NCBI GenBank assembly: GCA_017940185.1
Contig: JAGAZE010000022.1
Coordinates: 53,487-117,486 of the forward strand
Direction: 5' to 3'
Source: Bacteroidaceae bacterium
Lineage (GTDB): Bacteria; Bacteroidota; Bacteroidia; Bacteroidales; Bacteroidaceae
DNA length: 64,000 nt
A program made the translations under genes and the position numbers. The notes beneath the pieces were generated by a model. The model did no database searches. It worked only from the letters and a program-made list of their open reading frames with translations, and had not been told where the DNA came from. Positions 27,036 through 39,200 of this stretch are shown here, in pieces (position 1 is the first letter of the stretch; each line of letters starts with the position of its first letter).

Positions 27036-28163
27036 TCAGGCTTCAGCCGTGTGATGCTTCACGTGCGCCATGGAGATGAACACTGCGCTGAGCATGGTGA
27101 ACACCATGGCTTGGATGAAGCACACCAGCACTTCGAGCAGCATCATGGCGATGCTGAGTAGTACGCTCACAGGTGTCATCACGCCACCGAGCACGTTGCC
27201 CATGGTGCCGCCGAGAGCAAACATGACGAAGATAATGCAGGTGAGCGAGATGGCGATGACGTGTCCTGCCAGCATGTTGGCAAAGAGTCGGATCATCAAT
27301 GCTATGGGCTTGGTGAAGATGCCGAAGAATTCAATGAAGGGCATGAGGGGCACGGGCACTTTGAGCCACCAAGGCACATCGCCCCAGAAAATCTCCTTCC
27401 AGTAGTGGCGGGTGCCAGTGATGTTGACAATGAGGAAGGTGCACAGTGCCAAAAACATGGTGCATGTGATATTACCTGTCAGGTTGCCGCCTCCCGGAGG
27501 GAAGGGAACGATACCCATCAGGTTGACGATGAAGATGAAGAAGAAGCAGGTGAGCAGGTAGGGGGCGTATTTGTCGGTCTCCTTGCCCAGCGCAGGGCGT
27601 ATCATGTCGTTGTAGACCATCATCACCGTCATGTGCACGAGTCCTACAAATCCCTTCGGTGCGGGTGAATCGGGCTTATTGCGGCGGCACCACCGCGCTG
27701 CGGTGAGTATGCACAGCAACAGCAGCAACGCATCGATGAAGAGTACTAACACGGTCTTGGTGATGGATATGTCGAAGCTCACGGGCACGAGTTCGCCGTT
27801 CACGTCTTCCACTATTTTTCCTTTTTCATCATTGGCTCCCTTTATGTAGAATCCTTGTGCCTTGCCTTCTCCTGCACGCAGACTGTCGGGACCGGCATGA
27901 TGTTGGAACTGCGAGGAGAGCAACACATGCCATCCGCTGTGCTTGGAGTAGAATATCATGGGCAGGTGGAGCACTACGGGATGTTCTCCTATGTCGGTGA
28001 TATGCCATTGGTAGGCATCCTGCACATGGCCGAAGAGTATTTCCTTGAGGTTGATGCCCTCTTTGTGCTCTTGTGTGGCGGCGTGCTGTTGTGCCAAGGC
28101 AGCAGTGGGTGCGGCCAGGCACACCATTATCATATATAGGAGCGAGATACGTATGTGTTTCAT
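27036..28163 (-). CDS. atpB: ATP synthase Fo subunit a
   Basis: Proton half-channel subunit. It has 375 residues, longer than the about 270 of E. coli. It begins with a cleavable-looking hydrophobic segment (IRISLLYMIMVCLAAPTAALA) and an about 120-residue periplasmic region, a common Bacteroidetes form. The essential Arg is in PIALMIRLFANMLAGH. Other conserved helices are NLMGIVPFPPGGGNLTGNI and LEVLVCFIQAMVFTMLSAVF. It sits downstream of the AtpI-like gene with a 6-base gap. Confidence 0.95.
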   Translation of the reverse strand: MKHIRISLLYMIMVCLAAPTAALAQQHAATQEHKEGINLKEILFGHVQDAYQWHITDIGEHPVVLHLPMIFYSKHSGWHVLLSSQFQHHAGPDSLRAGEGKAQGFYIKGANDEKGKIVEDVNGELVPVSFDISITKTVLVLFIDALLLLLCILTAARWCRRNKPDSPAPKGFVGLVHMTVMMVYNDMIRPALGKETDKYAPYLLTCFFFIFIVNLMGIVPFPPGGGNLTGNITCTMFLALCTFLIVNITGTRHYWKEIFWGDVPWWLKVPVPLMPFIEFFGIFTKPIALMIRLFANMLAGHVIAISLTCIIFVMFALGGTMGNVLGGVMTPVSVLLSIAMMLLEVLVCFIQAMVFTMLSAVFISMAHVKHHTAEA

Positions 28164-28169
28164 GTGTTA

Positions 28170-28634
28170 TTAAGTGTTGTGCTCAGAGTGTGGCTCTTGA
28201 TTTTCGTTTGTGGGTTGGTTGAGCTGCCGTGTCTTGCGGGCGAAGTATAGTGTTTCGCTTACCAGCATCACGATATAGTATGCCAGGAAGACGATGGCAA
28301 ACAACTTGATTTGCTCTGTGTGTTGCCTTTGCGCCACGCAGTAAATCAATACCGTCGCTGCTGCTGCCAATAGTCTGAGTGCCGATGCTGCTATGTAGAA
28401 CTTTGGCAGCTGCTGTGGCGCACGCTGCGCTATCTTCAGCCAACATTGTCCGTAGACCAGTGCTGCTATCAGACTGAATATCACAGCCACCACGATGGCA
28501 TCCATGCACTGCAGTTGTCCTATCTGCCGCAATGCGAGTATGCCCACAAGTGTGAAAGCGCAGAGCAGCCACAGGGTCAGCTTCCAATAGGTGGCAGCTA
28601 TTTTCTTCAGTGCGGTGTGTGATTGCAGCGGCAT
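28170..28634 (-). CDS. AtpI-like membrane protein in the ATP synthase operon
   Basis: 154 residues with four predicted membrane helices (LTLWLLCAFTLVGILAL, AIVVAVIFSLIAALVYG, FYIAASALRLLAAAATVLIY, LFAIVFLAYYIVMLVSETLYF). The position between atpC and atpB is where Bacteroidetes carry a poorly conserved AtpI/assembly-type protein. Sequence alone gives no function; a role in c-ring assembly or ion supply is inferred from context. Confidence 0.7.
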   Translation of the reverse strand: MPLQSHTALKKIAATYWKLTLWLLCAFTLVGILALRQIGQLQCMDAIVVAVIFSLIAALVYGQCWLKIAQRAPQQLPKFYIAASALRLLAAAATVLIYCVAQRQHTEQIKLFAIVFLAYYIVMLVSETLYFARKTRQLNQPTNENQEPHSEHNT

Positions 28635-28638
28635 CGGG

Positions 28639-28887
28639 TCAGTCTTCTTTCACTTCTACGCAGAGCGACACTACGTTTTTCTGTACTTCAACGAATCCAC
28701 CGAGTATGGGTAACTGATGGCGTGTGCCATCGGTATCATATTCCACCACCCCTTTTTCGAGCGATGAGATGAGTGGTGCATGGTCGGTCAATATCTGGAA
28801 GCGTCCTTGTGTGCCAGGCACGCTGACGATGCTTGCCGGACCGTCGTACTCCGTCTTCTCGGGGGAAATGATTCTGAGTGTGAGCAT
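28639..28887 (-). CDS. atpC: ATP synthase F1 subunit epsilon, short form
   Basis: 82 residues. It holds only the N-terminal beta-sandwich (LRIISPEKTEYDGPASIVSVPGTQGRFQILTDHAPLISSL). The C-terminal helical hairpin that inhibits ATP hydrolysis in longer epsilon subunits (about 135 residues) is absent. Four bases separate it from the AtpI-like gene and 11 from atpD. Confidence 0.94.
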   Translation of the reverse strand: MLTLRIISPEKTEYDGPASIVSVPGTQGRFQILTDHAPLISSLEKGVVEYDTDGTRHQLPILGGFVEVQKNVVSLCVEVKED

Positions 28888-28898
28888 AGAGAGTTGTG

Positions 28899-30533
<1,635 letters not shown>

Positions 30534-30644
30534 TTAGCAGAGGGTGTGAAATCACAATTGCCGACCCTTTCCTAGTGAAAATATCGTTTTTTCGATTTGC
30601 CTACACCAAGTATACCTTTTCACCTGTCTGTCAGTGCATTGCAT

Positions 30645-30963
30645 GGTGCAGGCGCTCTCGTTTGCCTGCACCTGCCTGCACCTGCCTGCACCAGGGGGTG
30701 CGTGAAGTGATTGAAGAAGGAGATGTGAATGGGGCGTAGCACGACGTGCAAGTGTTCCCCAATCAGTCTCCAACTGTTGCCTAATCACGCTCCAAGTATT
30801 GCCTAATCACGCTCCAAGTATTGCTTAGTTGCATGTCAATTGGGGCTTAATTGCGTTGTGATTGTTGCCCAATTGCAGAACAATTGGGCAACAATCAGAA
30901 AAACATGCCCCTCCTCGCATCCCTTAGTGCAGGCAGGTGTAGGCAAACGAGAGCGCCTGCACC
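30645..30963. repeat. MITE-like element with 37-base terminal inverted repeats
   Basis: 30645-30681 and 30927-30963 are inverted copies over 37 bases with one mismatch (core GCAGGCGCTCTCGTTTGCC). The left arm continues as extra copies of CCTGCCTGCAC to 30692. The 245-base interior has no credible gene. TCAGTGCATT occurs on both sides (30631-30640 and 30981-30990), though the right copy is 17 bases away from the arm. The rest of the 30.5-31.15 kb gap shows no gene. Confidence 0.75.
30758..30898. repeat. Degenerate tandem repeats of the TTGCCTAATCAC type
   Basis: Units of about 22 bases (TATTGCCTAATCACGCTCCAAG) occur in series, then inverted forms CAATTGGGCAACAATCA, all inside the MITE-like element. 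A related array lies at 63.45-63.56 kb. Confidence 0.7.
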
Positions 30964-31150
30964 TGCTATATTGTTCTTTTTCAGTGCATTATGCGTGTTA
31001 GTGTAAGCGTGTAGGCAAATTCACGAAATATGTTTGAGGCCGGGGTTGCTGGTAAGCAATAAATAGTGGTTCGCGCGCACACGCGTGAGGGGCGTGTGAA
31101 AGGAAAACTAAAAAGAACAGTGAAAAGTTTTTTTTTTACAACATCCATGC

Positions 31151-31158
31151 TACCTTTG
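31151..31158 (+). promoter_or_regulatory. -7 element for the riboswitch-led operon
   Basis: TACCTTTG, ending about 10 bases before the riboswitch begins. The upstream 20 bases are a run of T and A without a clear TTTG. Confidence 0.6.
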
Positions 31159-31169
31159 CCACCGCTAAG

Positions 31170-31330
31170 CAACAGGTGCGCACCATGCGCTTAAAAGGGA
31201 ACCGGGTGAGAGTCCCGGACAGTCCCGCTGCTGTGAGTCGTTAGTATTATGTGGAAGTATATGCCACTGGCACCCATGCTGGGAAGGCACTGCCACAAAG
31301 GGCGACAAAGTCAGAAGACCTGCCGTTGCG
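31170..31330 (+). ncRNA. Cobalamin (B12) riboswitch
   Basis: The conserved core is directly readable: ACAGGTGCGCAC, then AAAAGGGAACCGGGTGAGAG, TCCCGGACAGTCCCGCTGCT and GTGA, followed by the B12-box-like CCACTGGCACCCATGCTGGG AAGGC and the closing CAGAAGACCTGCC. These match the adenosylcobalamin/hydroxocobalamin riboswitch class, which lowers expression when B12 is plentiful. About 200 bases separate it from the first gene. No T-tract terminator is seen in the leader, so translational control is the likelier mode. Downstream genes are three secreted proteins rather than B12 synthesis enzymes. Confidence 0.93.
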
Positions 31331-31538
31331 TTCCGTTCAATACACCTCGTGGGTTAGGTTGAGACATTCCATGAATACATACACCTCTCATGCTTTGTCG
31401 TCCTGCTCAATGAGCAGATGATAGTCGACGGTGTGCACTCCATGTACTGTCTCAGAAGACACACAAGGTGAAGTGCATGCCTGCTCGGTGTGCTCATGCC
31501 AATCCAAAAGAGAAAAATCCAAAAACTACTCACTCTAT

Positions 31539-32618
31539 ATGAAATCAACTCTACTCCTTTTGGGTGCCTTGTGTCTTGCCACTGCCAATGTCATGGCACA
31601 ACGCATGGACGACAAAACCACACACAGTCCATACATTCAGGCTGTAGACGAATACTGTCCCGCTCCAGGACAGTTCATCAACACCATGCCCAAATACGAG
31701 GCTGGCGACAATGCGCAGACCATGGCGGCAAAGTGCACCAATCTGCTCAAAGACAACAACAAGGGCACTGTATGCCTCGGCGCATGGGGCGGATACATCA
31801 CCTTCCACTTCGACCACAGCATAGCCAACATCTCCGGACAGCGCGACATCTATCTGCAAGGCAATGCCACACAGGCCGACCTCTCCACTACGCCGGGCGG
31901 AAGCAGCGAACCGGGCATCGTCATGGTATCGCAAGACATCAACGGCAACGGACTCCCCGACGACCCATGGTATGAGATAGCCGGTTCTGCCGACCGTGAC
32001 AGCACCGACAAGATGCTCTACCGATACAGCGTCAGCTACACGCGCGCCGACATGCAGGACGTGCCCTGGACAGACAACAGGGGCAACAACGGCGTGGTGC
32101 CACGCAATGCCTTCCATGCTCAGGAGTACTTCCCGCAATGGCTCAACAGTCCGCTCACCTTCACAGGCACACGCATGCCCAACAACGGTGTCAACGAAGG
32201 TGACGACGAACCCTACTGGGTGCTACGCTTCTACAACTACGGATACGTAGACAACAAGCCCAACAAAGACACGCTGGCGTGCAGCATCGACCTCGACTGG
32301 GCGGTCGACCCCATCACACGACAGCATGCCGACATCAAGTTTATCGACTTCGTGCGTGTCTACACGGGCTTGCAGCAGGTGTGCGGATGGCTGGGCGAGA
32401 CATCGACCGAGCTGCTCGGAGCAGAAGACCTGCATCTGCAAGCGTCCATCGAGGCCATACGCAATGCCACCGACGGCATCAACACGGTAAGCGGACACCA
32501 TGACGAGCAGGCAACAGCATGGTACACGCTTGACGGACGACGCCTCAATACACCGCTGTCAGGCATCAACATACAGCGCATGCCCGACGGCAACACGCGC
32601 AAGGTTGTCATAAGATAA
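31539..32618 (+). CDS. Secreted protein of a B12-riboswitch operon, unknown function
   Basis: 359 residues with a signal peptide (MKSTLLLLGALCLATANVMA); the start was chosen there because upstream in-frame codons fall in the leader. The body is beta-rich with AWGGYITFHFDHSIAN, SQDINGNGLPDDPWYEIAGS and VDPITRQHADIKFIDFVRVY. This resembles secreted PKD/cell-surface proteins found next to B12 uptake genes in Bacteroides. The last about 40 residues (WYTLDGRRLNTPLSGINI ... KVVIR) match the tails of its two neighbours and suggest surface delivery by a type IX-like route. First gene after the riboswitch, with 81 bases to the next. A cobalamin-related surface role is inferred from control, not from a known binding motif. 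Confidence 0.8.
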   Translation: MKSTLLLLGALCLATANVMAQRMDDKTTHSPYIQAVDEYCPAPGQFINTMPKYEAGDNAQTMAAKCTNLLKDNNKGTVCLGAWGGYITFHFDHSIANISGQRDIYLQGNATQADLSTTPGGSSEPGIVMVSQDINGNGLPDDPWYEIAGSADRDSTDKMLYRYSVSYTRADMQDVPWTDNRGNNGVVPRNAFHAQEYFPQWLNSPLTFTGTRMPNNGVNEGDDEPYWVLRFYNYGYVDNKPNKDTLACSIDLDWAVDPITRQHADIKFIDFVRVYTGLQQVCGWLGETSTELLGAEDLHLQASIEAIRNATDGINTVSGHHDEQATAWYTLDGRRLNTPLSGINIQRMPDGNTRKVVIR

Positions 32619-32699
32619 AACCTACACGTTGGCTGCAACACCCCCGCCCCACCCTCTCCCTTTCAAAGTTTTACAAGTATTTTATTTTATCAACGCATT

Positions 32700-35600
32700 A
32701 TGAAGACTCATAGCGTTATGGCGCGAGCTATAACTATGCTTGTGCTGTGCACCATCATTACCACGACACAAGCCGAAGACAAAACTATTTCCCAACGACA
32801 ATTCGGCAAGCAGACCATCACGGTGGCGCTAGGCGAAGAGATTACCTTCACCGACTTTAAGAAAGGTGCCGGATGGAACGACTCCTACCTCAACAACAGC
32901 CAGTCGCTCACCGTCTTCCGCCCTGCCACCATGGGTGCTGTCATACAGATTACCTTCCAACGCTTCGATGTACAGAGCGATGGCGAGGGATGGCCTGGCT
33001 ATGCACACATCTACAACGGCGACCCCGATGCCTCCAACACCTTCGGGTGGGAGACCGATGTGTATGGTGTCACCGAGCGCCCTACCCTACCCACCGGCAA
33101 CATCCTCGAGACGCTCGACGGCAAGTACACCGATAAGACACTGACCTCCACTGCCGCCGACGGCATCCTATCCGTAGGCATGCTATGGAAACGCGGCAAG
33201 GCGGCTGGGGGATGGGTGGCAAAGGTGCGCTGCATCAATGCCGAGGAGATGCATACCCTCTCGGCAGCTACCAACTACGACAACATTGACCGCCATCCCC
33301 GGACAAAGCAACAGATCGTACTCGCCGGCTTCTCCATCCTCACCGAAGGCGAGAGCGATGCCGACCAACTCACAGCCATCGACATTGCTTTCCCCATAAA
33401 CGACCAGGTGCTCGACCCCACCGCCATCCGTCTCTACACCAAGGCGACGCCTGCTGCCGACGGCGCCACACTCATACCCGTCAGTATTCATGAGCAAGGC
33501 GACACATGGCGCCTCACGCTCAACCACACCTTGGAAAAGGGCAACAACCCCTTCGTGCTTGTGGGCGACCTGCGCGACGACGGCATCATAGGCGGACAGG
33601 TGAGTCTCGACATCGCACGTCTCGTCACGCGCAAGCAGCCAGAAGGTATCCCCTCCGTCAACCGCGCCACTCCCGTCAGCGTCTACTGCCCAGGCATCGT
33701 ACTGATGGGACAGGCCAAGACGGTGACAGTGGGCGACTATCCGCTCGACTTCTTCGACGACGGAGGACTTGACGAAGATGCTACACCCTACTATAAAGGC
33801 ACCATCACCTTCCTGCCGCAGGATGCCGGCAAGAAGGTAGAAATCGACTTCACCAAGGTGCGCCTGTTTGTTGCCTCGCAGTATGGCAACTACGGGCAGT
33901 ATCTCAAGGTGTATAACGGCACCGACACCCTCGCCGCCGACCTGCTGGCTGAAGTGAAGAGCTACCAGACACCTCTGATAAAGTCGAGTGCTCCCGATGG
34001 CGCCCTCACCGTCTCCTTCCAGTGCACTGTGAGTGCCACCGACGAGGGATGGGAGGCGAAGGTGAGCCAGCAGACACCAGCTGCCATGCAACTCAAGGAG
34101 ATGAAAGTGGCACAAGTGGTCAACGAGACCGTCAGCCCAGGCGACACTGGCCAACCCATACTGCGCGTCAACATCATCACTGAGGACAACGGCAACGCGC
34201 TCATGGCACAGCGTTTCCACTTCACTACCGATGGCACCACAGCACCCGTCACACGCGCCACACTCTTCACCACACGGCGCAACGACCAGTGGCAAGACTC
34301 CACTCTGCTGGGCAGTGCCGACATCGATGGCACATCTTTCGACATCACTCTCAGCACACCGCAGCCTCTGCTCGAAGGCGACAACTACTTCTGGCTCGCC
34401 TACGACATCGCCCCCACCGCACGCAACAGCGAGCGCATCGATGCCACGCTCAGCAAGGTGCAGCTCTCCGACAGCGAATACACGCCTGCCGACGGAGCAC
34501 CCTTCGGCGACAGGATGGTGATGCACACCGTCATGTCGCACCGCGACCAGGGCACGGTGGTAAGCATTGTCGACGAAGAACTGATATACCGCAACAAGCC
34601 CTTCCTCGGCAGCACCGACTACTATGAGTGGGGAAAGGACACACGCACCGACATCTTCCTTCCCAAGCGTGCCGACCGTGTTTGCCAGATCGACTTCTCC
34701 ATGTTCAGCATGTACTGGTCGGCAGATGCCGACAAGGCCAAAGCGCTGTTCCGCATCTACGAGGGAAAAGGTACCGACGGACGTCTGCTATGGGAATATC
34801 TGCCCGATGCCGACCATGAGAACGGTCCGCTCACCCCCATCACTTCGCAGGCTACCGATGGCGCACTCACCATCGTCTTCAATGCCGATGCCGACCGCTT
34901 TGCCTACACAGCCAAGGGATGGCAAGCAATCGTGCGCGAATACGACGTGGAAGCACCTGTCGTTACAGGCTACGACAGCAATGTCAACCAAGGTTCCACC
35001 GCAATGCTGCATGCTGACATCAGCGGCGGCACCCCACCCTACACGGTGGTATGGAAAAACAGCCTGCGCCAGGAGATAGGCCGGCAGACCATAGGTAAAC
35101 AGTCGGCCTCCGTCAGCCACACCGTCACTGCCGGGCCATGCGAAGACTACTACATCACCGTGGTCGACTCACGTGGCAAGACGGCTACCGACACCTGCCG
35201 ACTCTACACCGAGGGAAAGGCCATGGCGGCCACCTTCGACAACTTGTGGCTCGCACCCGACACCTACTGGCAGGGCACGAGCAAGAAGGGTTCCTTCTTG
35301 TCTGGCACCTATCTCTTCGACAACGGCTACGTGCCCGAGTGGAACTACTGGCATGGCTTCGGCTATAGCAACCGCACCGCCACCACCTTCACCCAGCGTT
35401 CCGATCAGTGGAACAGTGCCGCCGGAGGAGGACACAACGGCTCCGCCAACTATGCCGTATGCTATCCGCAAGATGCTGCCATCTATGTGCTCCATGCCGA
35501 CGAAGACACCATACAGGGATGCTACGTCACCAATAACGCATGGGTGGTTGACGCCATCCTCAATGGCGACGGATATACCGAAGGCGGCTTCCGCAAGGGC

Positions 35601-36230
35601 GACCACCTGCGGCTCACGGCAATAGGAACGGCACTCGACGGCACGGAACGACGACTCGACTTCTACCTCGCCGACTACCACGGCGACAATGCCGACGACT
35701 ACTACTACCTCGACACCTGGCAGTGGTTCGACCTGCGCCCGTTGGGTGCCATCAGCCGCCTGCGCTTTGAGATGGGCAGCACACGAGGCAACCTTTACGG
35801 CATCACCACACCCATGTACTTCTGCATCGACGACTTCAACGGCCAACGACAGTTCAGAGACCTGCATGTCAACAACTTCAGTGGCAGCATCAACCTGTCG
35901 CCCTACTTCACCTTCGACCATCCAACCGCCACCGTCACCTACACCTTTGCCGACACTGCGCCAGAGGGCATCACCCTGAGCGCCGACGGACTGCTTGATG
36001 CTGCCGGCAAAACAGACTTCACCGTCATGGTGAAAGCCGTGCAGCGCGGCAAGCAGCAATATGTGCGCCTCATTGTAGGATCGCCGACAGGCATAAACAC
36101 AATCAACGCTAACGACAACGCCAACGAATGGTACTCCCTCGACGGTAAGCATCTCAACATACCACAGCGAGGCATCAACATCGTGCGTCGTGCCGACGGA
36201 AAGGTGCAAAAGGTGATACACTGCCAATAA
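32700..36230 (+). CDS. 1176-residue secreted protein with CUB-like, BNR-associated and DUF4465 domains
   Basis: A signal peptide (ITMLVLCTIITTTQA) is followed by CUB-like beta modules near residues 35-180, 335-460 and 625-750. Each has FxDxG or TITFLP-type starts and an 'STAADGxLSV/T' turn. They alternate with modules resembling the BNR-repeat neuraminidase N-terminal domain (for example LLEGDNYFWLAYDIAPTARN). An Ig-like domain lies at about 755-835 and a DUF4465 domain at about 840-1050 (YWQGTSKKGSFLSGTY, YFCIDDFNG). The C-terminal tail is EWYSLDGKHLNIPQRGINIV. It is paralogous to the next gene over most of its length. DUF4465 proteins are, from memory, frequent in Bacteroidetes loci under B12 riboswitches. 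No catalytic motif is seen; binding or adhesion is likely. Confidence 0.82.
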   Translation: MKTHSVMARAITMLVLCTIITTTQAEDKTISQRQFGKQTITVALGEEITFTDFKKGAGWNDSYLNNSQSLTVFRPATMGAVIQITFQRFDVQSDGEGWPGYAHIYNGDPDASNTFGWETDVYGVTERPTLPTGNILETLDGKYTDKTLTSTAADGILSVGMLWKRGKAAGGWVAKVRCINAEEMHTLSAATNYDNIDRHPRTKQQIVLAGFSILTEGESDADQLTAIDIAFPINDQVLDPTAIRLYTKATPAADGATLIPVSIHEQGDTWRLTLNHTLEKGNNPFVLVGDLRDDGIIGGQVSLDIARLVTRKQPEGIPSVNRATPVSVYCPGIVLMGQAKTVTVGDYPLDFFDDGGLDEDATPYYKGTITFLPQDAGKKVEIDFTKVRLFVASQYGNYGQYLKVYNGTDTLAADLLAEVKSYQTPLIKSSAPDGALTVSFQCTVSATDEGWEAKVSQQTPAAMQLKEMKVAQVVNETVSPGDTGQPILRVNIITEDNGNALMAQRFHFTTDGTTAPVTRATLFTTRRNDQWQDSTLLGSADIDGTSFDITLSTPQPLLEGDNYFWLAYDIAPTARNSERIDATLSKVQLSDSEYTPADGAPFGDRMVMHTVMSHRDQGTVVSIVDEELIYRNKPFLGSTDYYEWGKDTRTDIFLPKRADRVCQIDFSMFSMYWSADADKAKALFRIYEGKGTDGRLLWEYLPDADHENGPLTPITSQATDGALTIVFNADADRFAYTAKGWQAIVREYDVEAPVVTGYDSNVNQGSTAMLHADISGGTPPYTVVWKNSLRQEIGRQTIGKQSASVSHTVTAGPCEDYYITVVDSRGKTATDTCRLYTEGKAMAATFDNLWLAPDTYWQGTSKKGSFLSGTYLFDNGYVPEWNYWHGFGYSNRTATTFTQRSDQWNSAAGGGHNGSANYAVCYPQDAAIYVLHADEDTIQGCYVTNNAWVVDAILNGDGYTEGGFRKGDHLRLTAIGTALDGTERRLDFYLADYHGDNADDYYYLDTWQWFDLRPLGAISRLRFEMGSTRGNLYGITTPMYFCIDDFNGQRQFRDLHVNNFSGSINLSPYFTFDHPTATVTYTFADTAPEGITLSADGLLDAAGKTDFTVMVKAVQRGKQQYVRLIVGSPTGINTINANDNANEWYSLDGKHLNIPQRGINIVRRADGKVQKVIHCQ

Positions 36231-36289
36231 TAGCCCCTGCCATATACCACAAGCAACACCTATAACATTCATTCATAACTATCAATCTT

Positions 36290-39200
36290 ATGATAACCAA
36301 AAGCTTTACATTCCGACTGCTTCTGCTCTTGGCATTCGTGATGTCTGTGCTGCAAGCCTCGGCACAGACGTCAAGGACGGTCAATCAGCTGCAGTTAGGC
36401 AAGCAGACCATCACGGTCGCTTCCGATGAAGTCATAACGTTCTACGACTTCAAGGGGGAGGAAGACATTCCTTCTGCAAACTCCAGCAACTCACAGTCTT
36501 TGACTGTGTTTGCGCCTGCTGTGGCAGGACAGTCAATCCAAATCACCTTTGAGCAGATTGACATCATCCCCGATATGGCGTCGGGGAGCTATCCTGCTTT
36601 TATGAAGGTATACAGTGGTACACCCGACGACAGCGGATTTACCTGGGCAACGACAACGAGTCAGGTTACCAAAACATCCACACTGCCCGATGGTAACGTC
36701 TTAGTGACACGTGGTGGAACGGTGAACAGTGAGGCCTACACCTCAACAACACCCGAAACCTACGTATCTCAATCTGCTGATGGCAGCATGGCTGTAGGCT
36801 TCATCTATGTTTACGCCAAAAAGTGTAAGGGTTGGAAAGCCACTGTGAAAGCCGTGACATTGGACGACATGACCGTCACCGGGGCTGGATCCGACTACAA
36901 CGGCATCAACACCACACTGAAAACAAAGCAGAATGTGCCTCTCGCCAATGCCTACGTCACGGCGACAGGCGTTATGAATCCTGACAATGTCACTGGCATC
37001 TACTTCAACATGACAAAGAATGAGGGAATGTTTGATGCCACGACGTTCAAACTCTTCAAAGGCACCACCGCTGTCGATGCAACAGCAACGGCTGAGGGTG
37101 CTGGCTACAAATTCACTCTCAACGAGGTGCTGGCCGAAGGCACTACCACCTTCACCATCAAAGGCGACATCCTCGCAACGGCTGAGATTGGTGCCAAGGC
37201 ACAAGTCGACATCACCAAGATCACGTCGACAACACACACCGATGGCATTACACCCTTCACGGCAGCAACAGCTGTTGAGGTGGTCAACCCGGCCATCGCA
37301 CTCATGACCTCCACGCCGCAGACCATCACAGTGGGAGAAATTCCCTTGGCCTTCTTCGACGAAGGAGGAGCTGAAGGAGGAATCGTATCGAAGATGAACG
37401 GACAAATCACATTCCTCTCCGGCACTGAAGGCAAGAAGGTGATGATCGACTTCACCAAGAACGAAATATGGCACGGCACCTACTACAATCAGGAACTGCG
37501 CATCTACAACGGCCGAGAAGTCAATGCAGCCAACCTCATCAAGACCTTGCAGCAGGGCGAGACGGGCATCGTGCGCTCCACTGCCGACGACGGATCGATG
37601 ACGGTGGTGCTCTATAGCGATGCCAGCAATGAGATTGCCGCCAACGGATGGGAAGCCACGGTGAGCCTCTTCACACCGCAGGCTATGGACTTCAACGGAC
37701 AACCCACAGCCACCGCGGCATCGACAGCTACTGTTTGTGCCGGCGACACTGAGCAAGACATGCTCAGCATCAACGTGAAGGCACAGAACACCGAACCTGC
37801 CATGCAGCTCACAAAGCTGGCATTCAGTGCAGGCGAAAACTTCGCACTCGTCACCAAAGCATCGCTCTACAAAGGAGCCGACAAGGTGGGTGAGACTGAG
37901 GTCAGCGCCGCCGACTTCATCATCACACTCTCAGATGCTGCTGCACTCAACGAAGGCGACAACCTCTTCACACTGAAATACGACATCAGCAGCGAGGCAC
38001 TCAACAACCAGAAGGTAAGCGCACAACTCACCAGCGTCACCGCAATGGTCAACAATACCGAGAAGACCGAGACAGCAACCGGCGCAGCTGCCGAACGCAC
38101 AGTCGACAACGTCATACTCAACTACAAAGACCAAGGCACAGTGACGAAGATTGTCAACGGATCCATCGCCTTTGAAAGCAAGCCGCAGAGCGAATACTCC
38201 TCCAACTACGAAGGTGGCTCCGACACACGCACCAACATCTTCATCCCCAAGCATGAAGGCTCGGTATGCCAAATCGACTTCTCCGCCTTCGACGTCTACT
38301 ATGCCAGTTCCACCTACGGCACCAAGGCTAAGTTCATCGTCTATGCAGGACAGGGCACCTCGGGTGAAAAGCTGTGGGAGCTCACCAGCAATGCCGACCA
38401 GAAAGTGGGTCCCGGCACCATACTGCGATCAACAGCAGCAGACGGAGCACTCACAGTGGTGTTCTCGCCCAATACATCTTCGTCCTACTACCTCACCACG
38501 GGATGGAAGGCTACGGTGAGCGAATACAAGCTGAAAGACATGGCTATCAACACCGTTGAAGTGACGCAGGCAACCACTGCCGACGCTTCTATCGGTGCCG
38601 CCGGGCAAGACCTGCTTATCATCAACGTGAAGACCGAAGGCGCACTCAACCCCATCACACTCAGCAGTATAAAGCTGAACATGAAGGGTACTGAGGACAA
38701 CATGACCGACGTCAGCCTGTGGCACAACGATGCCAAGGTGGCAGAAGCAACAGCCGCCACCGAAGTGACACTGGCACTCGTAGAACCCCTGCAGCTCAAT
38801 GAGGGAAACAACAACTTCACAGTGAAGGCCGACGTGAGCAGCAGCGCAGCTGAAAACAGCACCATCGATGCGCGACTCGTCAGCATCAACACCGGCAGCG
38901 ACATCAGCGTCGACAATGGCGACCCCGAAGGCGCACGCACACTGAAAAACCAAGTGGTGATGACCAACGGAAACCACGGCATCATGCGACTTGACCTTGG
39001 ACAGACTATTGCCATCTACGACGACGGAGGCCCTGAAGGCAATGGAGGAAAGGTGGAAAGCGCTGTGGTGACATTCGCACCCACAGGCAACGCCGACTGC
39101 ATACGTCTCACAGGACAGAGCTTCAGCATCAACTATGCCGCCACCATTAATATATATAAGGGTACCGAAGTAAACGACGAGAAAAAACTCGCCTCCATCA

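Noticed and set aside
30758-30898. Possible CRISPR array from the regular TTGCCTAATCAC units
   Set aside because: Units are about 22 bases without unique spacers, degenerate and partly inverted; no cas genes are near.
31331-31538. A transcription terminator in the leader after the B12 riboswitch
   Set aside because: Only weak hairpins without a T-run were found (for example CTGCTCAATGAGCAG), so no terminator is called.
33183-34541. A 452-codon open frame on the minus strand, opposite the 1176-residue protein gene
   Set aside because: The plus-strand gene uses mostly GNC/NNC codons (GAC, ACC, AAC), which removes stops from the opposite strand. The antisense product is Val/Gly/Glu-rich and shows no domain.
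35169-36272. A 367-codon minus-strand frame
   Set aside because: Antisense shadow of the DUF4465 region. No motif, promoter or ribosome site.
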